Source of the DNA: an uncultured Caulobacteraceae bacterium
GTDB lineage: Bacteria > Pseudomonadota > Alphaproteobacteria > Caulobacterales > Caulobacteraceae
Direction of reading: 5' to 3'
Assembly: GCA_937138625.1 (NCBI GenBank)
Contig: CAKZPF010000004.1
Coordinates: 1 to 64,000, forward strand
DNA: 64,000 nt
The position numbers were made by a program, and so were the translations under genes. The number at the start of each line of letters is the position of its first letter. Positions within the stretch are counted from its first letter, which is position 1. This document shows positions 15,793-24,849 of the stretch, piece by piece. The notes beneath the pieces are model-generated. The model made no database searches. It was not told the origin of the DNA and was given only the letters and a program-made list of their open reading frames with translations.

Positions 15793-17952
15793 CTAGGCCG
15801 CCTTGACATTGGTGATAAAGCCCGAGATTTGCTTTTGCAGATCCTCGGCTTGTTTGGCCAACTCTTGCGACGCGGACAGCACCTGGTTGGCAGCCGCCCC
15901 CGTTTCCGAGGCATTGGCCGTCACCTTGGCGATGTCCGCCGTCACGGTCTGGGCACCCATGGCCGCTTCCTCGACGGCGCGAGCAATTTCCGAGGTGGCC
16001 GCGGCTTGTTGCGACACCGCATCGTCAATCGAGCTGGCGTTCTCGCTGAGCTTGCCGATCACTTCGTCAACCGTGCTCATGGCGTTTACGGCTTCCTCGA
16101 TGCCCTTTTGGATGGCTGAAATTTGCGAGGAAATGTCACCGGTGGCATTGGCGGTCTGGTTGGCCAGCTCTTTGACCTCGGAGGCCACGATGGCAAAGCC
16201 ACGACCGGCTTCACCGGCGCGCGCCGCCTCGATGGTGGCGTTCAAGGCCAGCAGATTGGTTTGATCGGCGATCGAGGAAATCAGCTCCACGACTTCACCA
16301 ATTTTCTGGGCACCAGTGGCCAGTTCCTGGATGGTTTTGCTGGCCATGGCCGATGTGGACACGGCTTCGGCCGCCACACGGGTACTGTCAGCCACCGAAC
16401 CGCCGATTTGTTCAACCGATGCAGCCATCTCGGTCGCACCCGAGGCCGCTGTTTTCGAGTTCACAGCCGCTTCTTCGGACGCCGCGGCCACGTTTGAAGC
16501 CACCTGGGCCGCATTATCGGCATTGCCCACCATGGTTTGCGCGGTGCTCTCGAGCTCGGTCGAGGCGGCAGCCACAGCGCGCATGACGTCAGAGGCCATC
16601 ATCTCGAACTCGCTTGTAAGCTTCTCGATTTTCTTGGCGCGCTCTTCACGGGCGGCAGCTTCATCCAATTGTTGACGTTGCAACTCCTCTTGCGCGATGG
16701 CGGCTTTGCGGAAGACCTCCAAGGCCTTGGCCACATCACCGATCTCGTCACCACGATCCTGGTTGACCACTGTCAGGTCTTTGTTGCCATTGGAAAGTTC
16801 GGACATCTGACCCACAGCCTGGCTGAGAGGACGGGAAATCGAACGGGCAATCCAAACGCCAAGACCACAGGCCACAACAATCCCCAGCCCCACCAAGGCG
16901 GCCAGAATCAGGCCCGCTTTGGTCACGTCAGAGAACGCCTCTGATTTCTCAACGCTGGACACAATGGCCCACTGATTGCCCATGAATTCGAAAGGCACAT
17001 ATGCCTTTAACGCCATGGCCCCTTGGTGATTGTGCGCAAACACACTTCCGCGCTCACCTTTAAGGGCATTCTCAACGGCCGCGTTTTTAATCTCACGGTT
17101 CAGGATGGCTTCATCACCACCAAAACGCGAGCCATTGCGCATCAAATAATCGGAACCGACGATCTCATACTCGCCAGTTTCGCCATGGGCCTGGCCGTAT
17201 TCCATCACCGCATTGATGCGACCGATGGGCATTTGATATGCCAGCACACCGACATAGGTGCCACTCGCATCAAATATAGGCTCGGCCATGAAGCTGGCCG
17301 GGGCATCATTTGAAGGCGCATAAGGCTTGAAGTCATCGAAAACCTGTTCGGCTTGGCCCTCCTGACCCAACTCATGGGCGCCTTTAAAAACTGTTCCCAG
17401 ACCACTATCGGCCCACTCGCCACTCACAACATTGGTGGCGTAATCCAGCTCTTTAAAGACCGAATAGACCAGATTGCCCTGGGTATCGAACAGGAACACG
17501 TCATAATAATCACGCGTACGCTGAAGCGTGCGGAACCAATTGTGATAGGCTTTATGCACCGCAGAATAAGGCGAGCCATCCTTGGCGTAATCCAGATTTT
17601 CTTTGGATCCCGTGGGGTGCGGGTTGTCGTCAATATAGGTCTTTTGCAGATACGATTTGGCATTGGGCCCCAGGGCCGCAAAAGTCGCGGTAAAGTCCTT
17701 GACGGCCTGTTGGGTGAAGGGCGCAGTAGAGACAACAGTCAGGTCTTCGGAGATAGACTGCAAATATGTCTTCAGCTCGTGAGCTTTCGCGTCCGCCAGT
17801 TCCGTGTGCTCTTGCTTGATGGCATGGGACGTGGCGCTGTATGTTTCCATATACCCGATAATCCCGACAACGATCGCTGTCACCGCCGCCAGACCGGCCA
17901 CCATGACCGGCAGTTTTTTGGCAATTTTAATATTGTCCAAATTGAACGACAT
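15793..17952 (-). CDS. methyl-accepting chemotaxis protein with periplasmic Cache-type sensor
   Basis: A 719-residue membrane chemoreceptor. TM1 is at about 14-36; a large periplasmic domain with Cache features (YYDVFLFDTQGNLVYSVFKE, and FMAEPIFDASGTYVGVLAYQ) runs to about 345; TM2 is at about 350-376, then HAMP. The cytoplasmic signalling hairpin has the conserved tip IADQTNLLALNATIEAARAG and EAGRGFAIVASEVKEL. No C-terminal NWETF-type tether is visible. It passes ligand state to CheA/CheW to steer the flagellum. ATG 17952, with GGGAG 8 bases upstream, is preferred over a GTG three codons earlier. The ligand is unknown. Confidence 0.95.
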   Translation of the reverse strand: MSFNLDNIKIAKKLPVMVAGLAAVTAIVVGIIGYMETYSATSHAIKQEHTELADAKAHELKTYLQSISEDLTVVSTAPFTQQAVKDFTATFAALGPNAKSYLQKTYIDDNPHPTGSKENLDYAKDGSPYSAVHKAYHNWFRTLQRTRDYYDVFLFDTQGNLVYSVFKELDYATNVVSGEWADSGLGTVFKGAHELGQEGQAEQVFDDFKPYAPSNDAPASFMAEPIFDASGTYVGVLAYQMPIGRINAVMEYGQAHGETGEYEIVGSDYLMRNGSRFGGDEAILNREIKNAAVENALKGERGSVFAHNHQGAMALKAYVPFEFMGNQWAIVSSVEKSEAFSDVTKAGLILAALVGLGIVVACGLGVWIARSISRPLSQAVGQMSELSNGNKDLTVVNQDRGDEIGDVAKALEVFRKAAIAQEELQRQQLDEAAAREERAKKIEKLTSEFEMMASDVMRAVAAASTELESTAQTMVGNADNAAQVASNVAAASEEAAVNSKTAASGATEMAASVEQIGGSVADSTRVAAEAVSTSAMASKTIQELATGAQKIGEVVELISSIADQTNLLALNATIEAARAGEAGRGFAIVASEVKELANQTANATGDISSQISAIQKGIEEAVNAMSTVDEVIGKLSENASSIDDAVSQQAAATSEIARAVEEAAMGAQTVTADIAKVTANASETGAAANQVLSASQELAKQAEDLQKQISGFITNVKAA

Positions 17953-18166
17953 TGCGTCCACTCCCTTGAATAATAACCCTACCCACCAGATCGTTCTGGT
18001 TCAGATCACACGTTATACGCGAGAAGGGTTGAAAGATTTCTAACAATCCAGGAGAAAATGCCCAAAACTATGAGGATACGCTTGGCTTTGACCCGCGGCC
18101 AACGCCTGAATTTCCACTATACAAATCCCAGACGAGGCCTTAGGGTCCCCCCTGCCTTGGCCGTGC

Positions 18167-18252
18167 GGGGACGTGGCGGAATGGTAGACGCAACGGACTT
18201 AAAATCCGTTGAGCGTAAGCTCGTGAGGGTTCGAGTCCCTCCGTCCCTACCA
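18167..18252 (+). tRNA. tRNA-Leu (UAA anticodon)
   Basis: An 86-base class II tRNA: acceptor GGGGACG pairing with CGTCCCT, a D arm with TGGCGGAATGGTAGACGC, anticodon stem ACGGA/TCCGT around loop CTTAAAA (anticodon TAA), a long variable arm (GAGCGTAAGCTC), T arm GGTTCGAGTCC and an encoded CCA end. The long variable arm and anticodon identify Leu. Confidence 0.96.
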
Positions 18253-18270
18253 CGGCTTGGGAGGCTCAGA

Positions 18271-18723
18271 TCACGGTTTCAGTGGTGCGACTTCTATAAT
18301 TTTTTCAGGTGTGTAGCTGTCGGTCAGCGGATCATAAATCACGCGCACCGCCATCGGCGTTTCATGGCATGTATGCAGCTGCCCCATGATGGATTTGCCA
18401 AACTCCTCGGGCGTTGCCTCGCCTACACTCAGATACAGCGTGTAACAGCCACTGTCGTCTTCGGGACAGGAGGCATCCATCTGGGCCTGGAGCGTGCGAT
18501 TGTACACCTCCCCCTGTCTGTCGCCATTGGCATCCAATAAAAAACCCGAAGTGATAGGCGTCAAATGATCAAGGCCGTGGTCATCGGTTTCCAACAAATA
18601 CAGGTCTGTGCCCTTGCGCACAATGGTTTCAGGTTGGCCATCAAAACTTTGAAAACGCGGGTCTTCCACCCAATAGAGATCAAGCTGGTAGTGGACTTCG
18701 GGCCCGTCTGCAGCCAAGATCAT
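18271..18723 (-). CDS. calcium-loop (DxNGD) protein, third of a trio (150 aa)
   Basis: An unrecognised cytoplasmic-looking protein. It has one DxNGDxxGE loop (LDANGDRQGEVYN, about 62-74) of the kind found in VCBS/FG-GAP and dockerin-like proteins, plus a Cys pair in CPEDDSGCY. Its start overlaps the stop of the 209-aa gene by four bases (ATGA), so it is translated with that gene. The three genes here share acidic loops followed by beta-rich sequence and look like one family module. A second related protein is encoded at 42298-42798. Confidence 0.7.
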   Translation of the reverse strand: MILAADGPEVHYQLDLYWVEDPRFQSFDGQPETIVRKGTDLYLLETDDHGLDHLTPITSGFLLDANGDRQGEVYNRTLQAQMDASCPEDDSGCYTLYLSVGEATPEEFGKSIMGQLHTCHETPMAVRVIYDPLTDSYTPEKIIEVAPLKP

Positions 18724-19349
18724 TTTTCAGCCTCCGGCGTCACCTGAATTAAGATCATTTCGCCCAAGTACCCACGGTCGGTTTGGCGGTCACGCAGCAC
18801 CAACGGTTTGATTTCGTCATGGACATAGTATTCGAAAACAATATCGGTCAGCCCATCGCCATTCACATCTTTTTCAATGGCCTTGTTTTGGACAATAGTC
18901 GGCTTATCAAATGATACCGGGTCATCCACCATCACAGATGGCTTGCCAGGCGTGAACCAGACATAGTCTTCAGCCATGTCATGGCCGGAATACCCGTGAA
19001 AAAAGTTCTGCAGCATGATGTTTTTGCCGTAAATCACCCCACCACACTGATCGACCGGACAATCCGCAAGACCATCTTGGTTGATATCAATACCCACCAA
19101 GACATTATCGGCGTCCAGTTTTTCCTTTTCCTCTCCGATACGACCGATCGACGGACACAGATCCAACTGCGTGCGCCCTCCAGGATTGTGATCCCAAACC
19201 TCGGCGCCGCGAAGGGTGGTAAGCGGCTGCGCTTTTTCAGAAAACAGGATCAAGTCTGCCTGAAAGCGAGCGGGCTGGGTGTTGGTTTCAGTTGCTTTCG
19301 ACTCAGGGGTCTGGGGCGCCTCATGCGGGGCGCGCGGTATCGTCCTCAT
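18720..19349 (-). CDS. calcium-loop (DxNxDGxxD) protein, middle of a trio (209 aa)
   Basis: No signal peptide; the first 45 residues are polar. Two clear loops: GIDINQDGLADCP (about 98-110) and EKDVNGDGLTDIVFEYYV (about 158-175), spaced as in FG-GAP/VCBS repeats, where each Asp-rich loop binds calcium and is followed by a beta strand. AGGAGG lies 6 bases before ATG 19349, which is preferred over two earlier ATGs. Coupled to the following gene by an ATGA overlap. Function unknown. Confidence 0.75.
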   Translation of the reverse strand: MRTIPRAPHEAPQTPESKATETNTQPARFQADLILFSEKAQPLTTLRGAEVWDHNPGGRTQLDLCPSIGRIGEEKEKLDADNVLVGIDINQDGLADCPVDQCGGVIYGKNIMLQNFFHGYSGHDMAEDYVWFTPGKPSVMVDDPVSFDKPTIVQNKAIEKDVNGDGLTDIVFEYYVHDEIKPLVLRDRQTDRGYLGEMILIQVTPEAEK

Positions 19350-19490
19350 GCTCATCCTCCTGTTTTGCGGGAAGATTGGCACGACCCATCAGAAAAGACA
19401 AGAGCAGGTCAGTTTTGTGTATATGACATGATGGCGCCAGAAACGCCCCCCACCGCCTGGCGCCGCCGAGGCGGCATACGGATAGTCGAA

Positions 19491-20174
19491 TTATGGCCGC
19501 TTAGACTCTGCCCCCCCATGGTCGTTTGGCTCCTCGGCCGCGATCAGAAAATAAGTTCCCAAATGCGTGCGTCCCTTCTGCCCCAACTCGGGGATATTAA
19601 GCCGGTACTCGTTTCTGTACAGATCGATCACGATGTCAGTTTGGCCATCTCCGTTGACATCTGCGAAACTGACCTCATGATCCTTATACGATGGTTTGCC
19701 ATCCATTTGTTTCGGCTGATGCCAGCCGGGCTCTTGCGCGACCAAACTGTCTCCACTTTGGAACACGATATAGGGACGCAGACTGGGGTCAAGGGTCCGG
19801 TTACCCATGGCATCGCCAGCATAGCGATAGAGCTCCTGACGAGACACCAATACGCTGTTGTGCAGGCCCGATCCACGGGCGGCTTGCACATCCAGCAGAT
19901 AATCATCGGCAATCCGATCACCGTTTACATCCACGAATACGGCTGAGGACTCATCACCGCCAGCGGCGCGAATGAGAGTGTCTGTCTTGCCGGCACGGTC
20001 TGCCGTTAGATCATAATCGCGGGCACAGACATCAGCCCCCTCCACAGTGACAATGCTCGTCACCCCTTCATTATTTGTTGTTGCCACCCCCAGATCGGCT
20101 GTAAAGCAGCGCTCCACACCGTAAGCCTCAATGGTGACATAAGGGCTCACGTGATCCTGTTTGATAGGCCGCAA
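19491..20174 (-). CDS. calcium-loop (DxNxDGxxD) protein, first of a trio (about 227 aa); start disturbed
   Basis: It has two loops, FVDVNGDRIADDYLLDV (about 92-108) and FADVNGDGQTDIVIDLY (about 174-190), in beta-rich sequence like its two neighbours. The start is odd. The only codons available are TTG 20174 or a GTG eight codons in, neither with a ribosome-binding site. In the same frame upstream lies a good ATG (20234, GAGG 7 bases before), but an amber TAG at 20199-20201 separates the two. Either the gene has suffered a nonsense mutation near its 5' end, or an 11-codon leader is followed by re-initiation. Confidence 0.65.
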   Translation of the reverse strand: MRPIKQDHVSPYVTIEAYGVERCFTADLGVATTNNEGVTSIVTVEGADVCARDYDLTADRAGKTDTLIRAAGGDESSAVFVDVNGDRIADDYLLDVQAARGSGLHNSVLVSRQELYRYAGDAMGNRTLDPSLRPYIVFQSGDSLVAQEPGWHQPKQMDGKPSYKDHEVSFADVNGDGQTDIVIDLYRNEYRLNIPELGQKGRTHLGTYFLIAAEEPNDHGGAESKRP

Positions 20175-20198
20175 GGTGGTATGCGTGTGCGTATTGAC

Positions 20199-20234
20199 CT
20201 AAAAATCGCCGTTTGCAAATCCCATATTTCCCAT
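20199..20234 (-). other. 11-codon reading frame ending in amber, in frame with the following gene
   Basis: Reads MGNMGFANGDF then TAG. It has its own ribosome-binding site and continues in the same frame as the calcium-loop gene after eight further codons. It may be the true 5' end cut off by a point mutation, or a short leader peptide. Confidence 0.45.
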
Positions 20235-20250
20235 AATCTTGCCTCTATTC

Positions 20251-20268
20251 ACGTTCAAAAATGAACGT
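20251..20268. promoter_or_regulatory. palindrome, operator candidate for the calcium-loop trio
   Basis: ACGTTCA (20251-20257), four A, TGAACGT (20262-20268): a perfect 7-bp inverted repeat in AT-rich sequence 17 bases before the leader ATG. Size and place suit a repressor site; the bound protein is unknown. Confidence 0.4.
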
Positions 20269-20292
20269 AATATATCAAAATTATAGATTTTA

Positions 20293-21048
20293 TCAACTAT
20301 TTTGTTGAATATCATTCATAATCATGCGGACCTGTTCTATAACCACAAGCACTCGGCCTGGGTCATAGCCCTTGACCACAACGGCCGTGCCATTGCCCTT
20401 CGGGTCAAAAAATGGATAAGAGCCGATCTGCAATTCGGGGTTGGCCTCGGCCAGGTCTCGTAAATCTTTAGCGATCACACTCTCCAGCACCCCTACGCCC
20501 CGGACGGTGTCCATATGGCGCACGGCCCCGACCTCAAGGCGCTGTTCGACATCCACCAGCATCGACTGAAACACCCCTGGCACCCCGGCCATGACAAACA
20601 CATTGTCCATCTGAAACCCCGGAGCGGCCGATGACGGGTTTTTGATCAAGCGCGCCCCATCCGGAATGCGGGCCATGCGCAATCTGGCCTCGGTGATCTG
20701 ATCCCCATAATGATCATGCAAAATCGCGGCGGCATCTTCACGGATATCAATACCCACGCCAAAGGCCTTGGCGATGCTGTCGGCGGTGATGTCATCATGG
20801 GTGGGCCCGATGCCACCGGTGGTGAACACATAATCCCAATGCCCGCGCAGGGCGTTCACGGCCTCGACAATCGCACTCTCGACATCGGCCACCACCCGCA
20901 CCTCGCGCAGCTCGATGCCCAAGGGGGCGAGAAACTCGGCCAGTGTTTTCAGATTTTTGTCTTGCGTCCGGCCCGAGAGGATCTCGTCACCAATGATGAC
21001 CATGGCCGCCGTTTTTGCACCTGTGGTTGCGCCCGCACTGGAACCCAT
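20293..21048 (-). CDS. CinA-like / molybdopterin-binding domain protein
   Basis: A 251-residue protein of the competence-damage-inducible A N-terminal family (MoaB/Mog fold): AAMVIIGDEILSGRTQDKN (about 14-32), VFTTGGIGPTHDDITADSIA (about 73-92) and the C-terminal beta-rich GSYPFFDPKGNGTAVVVKGY. The C-terminal nicotinamide-deamidase domain of full CinA is absent, as is usual for this shorter alphaproteobacterial form. AAGGAG 8 bases before the ATG. Exact function uncertain. Divergent from sfsA. Confidence 0.9.
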   Translation of the reverse strand: MGSSAGATTGAKTAAMVIIGDEILSGRTQDKNLKTLAEFLAPLGIELREVRVVADVESAIVEAVNALRGHWDYVFTTGGIGPTHDDITADSIAKAFGVGIDIREDAAAILHDHYGDQITEARLRMARIPDGARLIKNPSSAAPGFQMDNVFVMAGVPGVFQSMLVDVEQRLEVGAVRHMDTVRGVGVLESVIAKDLRDLAEANPELQIGSYPFFDPKGNGTAVVVKGYDPGRVLVVIEQVRMIMNDIQQNS

Positions 21049-21102
21049 GACAGAAACTCCTTATAGCTGAGGGATCAACGGCACCGCCAGAAAGGATTCG
21101 CC

Positions 21103-21837
21103 ATGACCACACACGTGATGAGCACTCCGCATATCGCATTCCCCAGCGAATTGGTAGCCGGGAGGCTGATCCAGCGCCGGATGCGGTTTTTGGCCGATGT
21201 ACGCCTGGAAAGCGATGAAACCCTAACGGCCCATGTGCCCAATTCCGGCGCCATGCTGGGCGTGAAAGACCCTGGCACCAAGGTGTGGTTATCAGAAAGT
21301 GACAATCCCAATCGCAAGCTGAAACATACCCTCGAGATGGTGCAAATTGATGGCACGCTGATCGGCGTCAACACCTCGCACCCCAACGCCATTGTCAGCG
21401 CGGCCATCGAACGCCAGGACATCCCCGAACTCGATCACTATCACACCCTGAAACGCGAGGTGAAATACGGCGCGGAAAACAGCCGTATTGATCTGGTGTT
21501 GGAGCGTGACGACCGCCCACCATGTTTCGTCGAGGTGAAAAACGTTCACCTCAGCCGTGACACAGGCCTTGCTGAATTTCCCGACAGCGTCACCACCCGC
21601 GGCGCCAAGCACATGCGCGAACTGGCCGCCGAAGCCGAAGCCGGCAATCGGGCCGTGGTGATGTTTGTGGTCCAACGTGGGGATTGTGACCGCTTCCAGG
21701 TCGCCAAAGACATCGATCCAGGATATTATGAGGCCCTGACCACCGCCGTTAAACAAGGGGTGGAAGTTTTGTGCTATGGCTGCGATATGAGCCGGCAAGG
21801 CATCCGCCTCGGCAAGCCCTTGATCGTGACTTTATAA
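21103..21837 (+). CDS. sfsA: SfsA-family nuclease / sugar fermentation stimulation protein
   Basis: A 244-residue SfsA protein: an N-terminal OB-like part (GRLIQRRMRFLADVRL, then AHVPNSGAMLG) and a nuclease-like C-terminal part with SRIDLVLERDD and CFVEVKNVHLSRDTGLAEFP holding the D-E-K catalytic set of the PD-(D/E)XK fold. The family binds DNA and some members degrade nucleic acid. It is followed 14 bases later by map, an arrangement common in alphaproteobacteria. A second ATG five codons in is an alternative start. Confidence 0.94.
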   Translation: MTTHVMSTPHIAFPSELVAGRLIQRRMRFLADVRLESDETLTAHVPNSGAMLGVKDPGTKVWLSESDNPNRKLKHTLEMVQIDGTLIGVNTSHPNAIVSAAIERQDIPELDHYHTLKREVKYGAENSRIDLVLERDDRPPCFVEVKNVHLSRDTGLAEFPDSVTTRGAKHMRELAAEAEAGNRAVVMFVVQRGDCDRFQVAKDIDPGYYEALTTAVKQGVEVLCYGCDMSRQGIRLGKPLIVTL

Positions 21838-21851
21838 TTTGGACCACTTGA

Positions 21852-22706
21852 ATGACCGACACCAGTTTACCGGAAACCCAGTATATTCGCGCCAAAGATG
21901 CGCCACAGCGCAAAATCGGCGTCATCAAGCTCTATGAGCCCGAAGATTTCGAAGGCATGCGCCGCGCAGGCTACATTGCCGCCAGTTGCCTGGATATGCT
22001 GCATGAACACGTCAAGGCCGGTATCACCACCGAAGCGCTCGACACCCTGGCCCGCGAATTCATTTATGATCATGGCGCCACACCCGCCTGCATCGGGTAT
22101 CGGGGTTATCAGCACACGGTCTGTACCTCGATCAATCATGTGGTTTGCCATGGCATTCCGGGCGAGAAGGTCTTGAAAGACGGTGACATCATCAACATCG
22201 ACGTCACCGCCATCAAAGACGGCTGGCACGGCGACACCAGCCGGATGTGGGCCGTGGGATCCGTATCCCGCAAGGCCGAGCGTCTGATGGATCTGACCTA
22301 TGAGTGCCTGATGAAAGCCATCGACCTGGTCAAGCCCGGTGCCCATTTGGGTGACATCGGCCACGCCTGCCAAGCCCACGCCGAAGCCAACCGTTGCAGC
22401 GTTGTGCGCGACTTCTGCGGGCACGGTCTGGGGCAGTTGTTTCATGACGAGCCCAATGTTGTGCACTTTGGCACCCCCGGCACGGGGCCTGAGCTGAAGC
22501 CGGGCATGTTTTTCACCATCGAGCCCATGGTCAATGACGGCAAACCCGGCGTGAAGCTGCTGAGCGATGGCTGGACTGCCGTCACCCGTGACCGGTCGTT
22601 ATCGGCACAATTCGAACATTCCATGGGCGTGACCGAGGATGGCGTCGAGCTTTTTACGGTCTCACCTGCCGGCTTGCATCAGCCTTACAAAACACCAGCG
22701 GCCTAG
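21852..22706 (+). CDS. map: type I methionine aminopeptidase
   Basis: Removes the initiator Met from new proteins. The metal and substrate ligands are visible: the His in INHVVCHGIPG (about 96-106), Asp in NIDVTAIKDGWHGDTSRMW, His in GHGLGQLFHDEPNVVHFG, and Glu in FFTIEPMVNDG and SAQFEHSM. A 284-residue length with an N-terminal extension of about 25 residues is normal in alphaproteobacteria. Lies between sfsA and radC with 14-base and 5-base gaps, so the three are probably one transcript. Confidence 0.97.
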   Translation: MTDTSLPETQYIRAKDAPQRKIGVIKLYEPEDFEGMRRAGYIAASCLDMLHEHVKAGITTEALDTLAREFIYDHGATPACIGYRGYQHTVCTSINHVVCHGIPGEKVLKDGDIINIDVTAIKDGWHGDTSRMWAVGSVSRKAERLMDLTYECLMKAIDLVKPGAHLGDIGHACQAHAEANRCSVVRDFCGHGLGQLFHDEPNVVHFGTPGTGPELKPGMFFTIEPMVNDGKPGVKLLSDGWTAVTRDRSLSAQFEHSMGVTEDGVELFTVSPAGLHQPYKTPAA

Positions 22707-22711
22707 GTGCG

Positions 22712-23413
22712 ATGACGGCGGAAGGCACATCCACCAAAACCGCCCCCCACCATGCGGGCCACCGCGACCGATTGCGTCAACGCTTTGTCGATGCGGGGCC
22801 CGAGGCCCTGGCTGATTACGAGCTGCTGGAATTGGTACTGTTTCGCTCGATCCCACGCCGTGATGTCAAACCCCTCGCCAAGGCGCTGTTGGCCCAGTTC
22901 GGCAGTTTATCGGCCATGGCCAACGCCAGCCTGCGCCAACTGTGTGAAGTCAAAGGCATTTCCGAACGGGTGGCCATTGACCTGAAAGCCGTACAGGCGC
23001 TTTGCCAGCGCGGTATGAAGCGCGAGCTCGAGGACAAACCAATTTTGTCGTCTTGGTCGGCGGTGATGGAATATGTGCACCACGCCATGCACGGGCTGAA
23101 GCACGAGCAATTCCGCGTGTTGTATTTGAACAAGCACCACCGCTTGATTGCCGACCAGATTGAATCCGAAGGCACCATCGACCGCGCCCCGGCCTATCCC
23201 CGTGAAATCATTCGCAAAGCGCTTGATAGGGGGGCTACGGCTATTGTTCTGGTACACAATCACCCCTCGGGCGATCCCACGCCTTCGCCTGCGGATATCA
23301 CCTTGACCGAGAATGTGGTCATCGCCGGCCAAGCCCTGGGCATCAAGGTTCATGACCACCTGATTGTCGGGGCAGACGGCGTGATCAGCTTCAAGGCGCA
23401 AGGGTTGATGTAG
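22712..23413 (+). CDS. radC: RadC family protein (JAB/MPN domain)
   Basis: A 233-residue RadC: N-terminal helix-hairpin-helix part (HRDRLRQRFVDAGPEALADY, then LLELVLFRSIPRRDVKPLAK) and the C-terminal JAMM metalloprotease-like domain with the zinc motif IVLVHNHPSGDPTPSPADIT (His-x-His ... Asp, about 180-199). Despite the name a role in DNA repair is not established. It follows map by five bases. No radC-linked mobile genes are nearby, so this is the chromosomal copy. Confidence 0.94.
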   Translation: MTAEGTSTKTAPHHAGHRDRLRQRFVDAGPEALADYELLELVLFRSIPRRDVKPLAKALLAQFGSLSAMANASLRQLCEVKGISERVAIDLKAVQALCQRGMKRELEDKPILSSWSAVMEYVHHAMHGLKHEQFRVLYLNKHHRLIADQIESEGTIDRAPAYPREIIRKALDRGATAIVLVHNHPSGDPTPSPADITLTENVVIAGQALGIKVHDHLIVGADGVISFKAQGLM

Positions 23414-23542
23414 CCCGTACGATCCCGACCTGACCTCGCCCAGACATCATAACCAGAAAAATCAAACTGCCAGGTGCATTTTGCCCCACATCTTGCTAAG
23501 AGGCGGGCAAAGCTGAACATATTGATCACAAAGGACACCCCC

Positions 23543-24844
23543 ATGATCCCTCGCTATACCCGCCCCGACATGGCCCACATCTGGTCCGACGAAAACAAAT
23601 ACCGCATCTGGTTTGAAATCGAAGCCCACGCCACCGATGCCTTGGCCGATTTGGGTGTGGTGCCGAAATCCGCCGCCGAGACCATCTGGGCCAAGGGCAA
23701 AGACGCCAAGCTGTCGCCCGATCGCATTCATGAAATCGAGGCCGAGGTCAAACACGATGTCATCGCCTTTTTGACCCATGTGGCCGAAATTGTTGGCCCC
23801 GACGCCCGGTTTTTGCACCAGGGCCTGACATCGTCAGATGTTCTGGACACATGCCTGGCCGTTCAGCTCAGCCAAGCCAGTGACTTGCTACTGGTGGGCA
23901 TTGATCGCGTGTTGGCGGCTTTGCAGGCCCGCGCCCTCGAGCACAAATTCACACCCTGTGTGGGCCGCAGCCATGGCATCCACGCCGAACCCGTGACCTT
24001 TGGCCTGAAAATGGCCCAAGCTTACGCCGAGTTTGCCCGCAACCGGGCGCGTTTGGTGGCCGCGCGCGCCGACATCGCCACCTGTGCGATTTCTGGCGCG
24101 GTCGGCACCTTTGCCAATGTCGATCCCCAGGTCGAGGCCCATGTCGCCCAAAAGCTGGGCCTGACGCCCGAGCCCATCTCCACCCAAGTCATCCCCCGGG
24201 ATCGTCATGCCGCGTTTTTTGCGGCCTTGGGCGTAATTGCCTCATCCATCGAGCGTTTGGCCACCGAGATCCGTCACCTGCAGCGCACCGAAGTGCTGGA
24301 GGCCGAGGAATATTTCTCGAAAGGGCAAAAGGGATCGAGCGCCATGCCCCACAAACGCAATCCGATCCTGACAGAAAACCTGACGGGCCTGGCGCGTCTG
24401 GTGCGTTCGTCAGTGACCCCGGCCATGGAAAACGTTGCCCTGTGGCACGAACGGGACATTTCCCATTCTTCGGTCGAGCGTGGAATTGGCCCCGATGCCA
24501 CCGTGCATCTGGATTTTGCCCTGCACCGCTTGGCCAACGTGGTGGAAAACCTGGTGGTCTATCCGGAAAACATGCAGAAAAACCTCGACCAACTCGGTGG
24601 TCTGGTGCACTCGCAACGGGTGCTGTTGGCCCTGACCCAGGCGGGCCTCAGCCGCGAAGACAGCTACCGCGCGGTGCAGCGCAACGCCATGAAGGTCTGG
24701 CGCGGCGAAGGGGCGTTTCTTGAGTTCCTGAAAGCTGACGACGAGGTCAAAGCCCATCTGGATGAGGCAGCGCTCGAGGCCTTATTCGACCTCGGTTATC
24801 ACCAGAAACACATCGAGACGATTTTCAGCCGCGTCTTTGCCTGA
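23543..24844 (+). CDS. purB: adenylosuccinate lyase
   Basis: Cleaves SAICAR to AICAR and adenylosuccinate to AMP in purine synthesis. 433 residues, fumarase/aspartase fold. The signature GSSAMPHKRNP is at about residues 263-273, with GRSHGIHAEP and HQGLTSSDVLDT earlier as the other active-site blocks. ATG 23543 is chosen over an upstream start because it follows AAGGAC and begins the family's MIPRYTRPDMAHIWSDENKY block. It is separated from the purCSQL block by about 1.8 kb. Confidence 0.97.
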   Translation: MIPRYTRPDMAHIWSDENKYRIWFEIEAHATDALADLGVVPKSAAETIWAKGKDAKLSPDRIHEIEAEVKHDVIAFLTHVAEIVGPDARFLHQGLTSSDVLDTCLAVQLSQASDLLLVGIDRVLAALQARALEHKFTPCVGRSHGIHAEPVTFGLKMAQAYAEFARNRARLVAARADIATCAISGAVGTFANVDPQVEAHVAQKLGLTPEPISTQVIPRDRHAAFFAALGVIASSIERLATEIRHLQRTEVLEAEEYFSKGQKGSSAMPHKRNPILTENLTGLARLVRSSVTPAMENVALWHERDISHSSVERGIGPDATVHLDFALHRLANVVENLVVYPENMQKNLDQLGGLVHSQRVLLALTQAGLSREDSYRAVQRNAMKVWRGEGAFLEFLKADDEVKAHLDEAALEALFDLGYHQKHIETIFSRVFA

Positions 24845-24849
24845 CGAGC

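Noticed and set aside
18058..18540. 160-codon frame spanning the tRNA-Leu gene
   Set aside because: Runs through a tRNA and then antisense to a coupled gene; not plausible as a protein gene.
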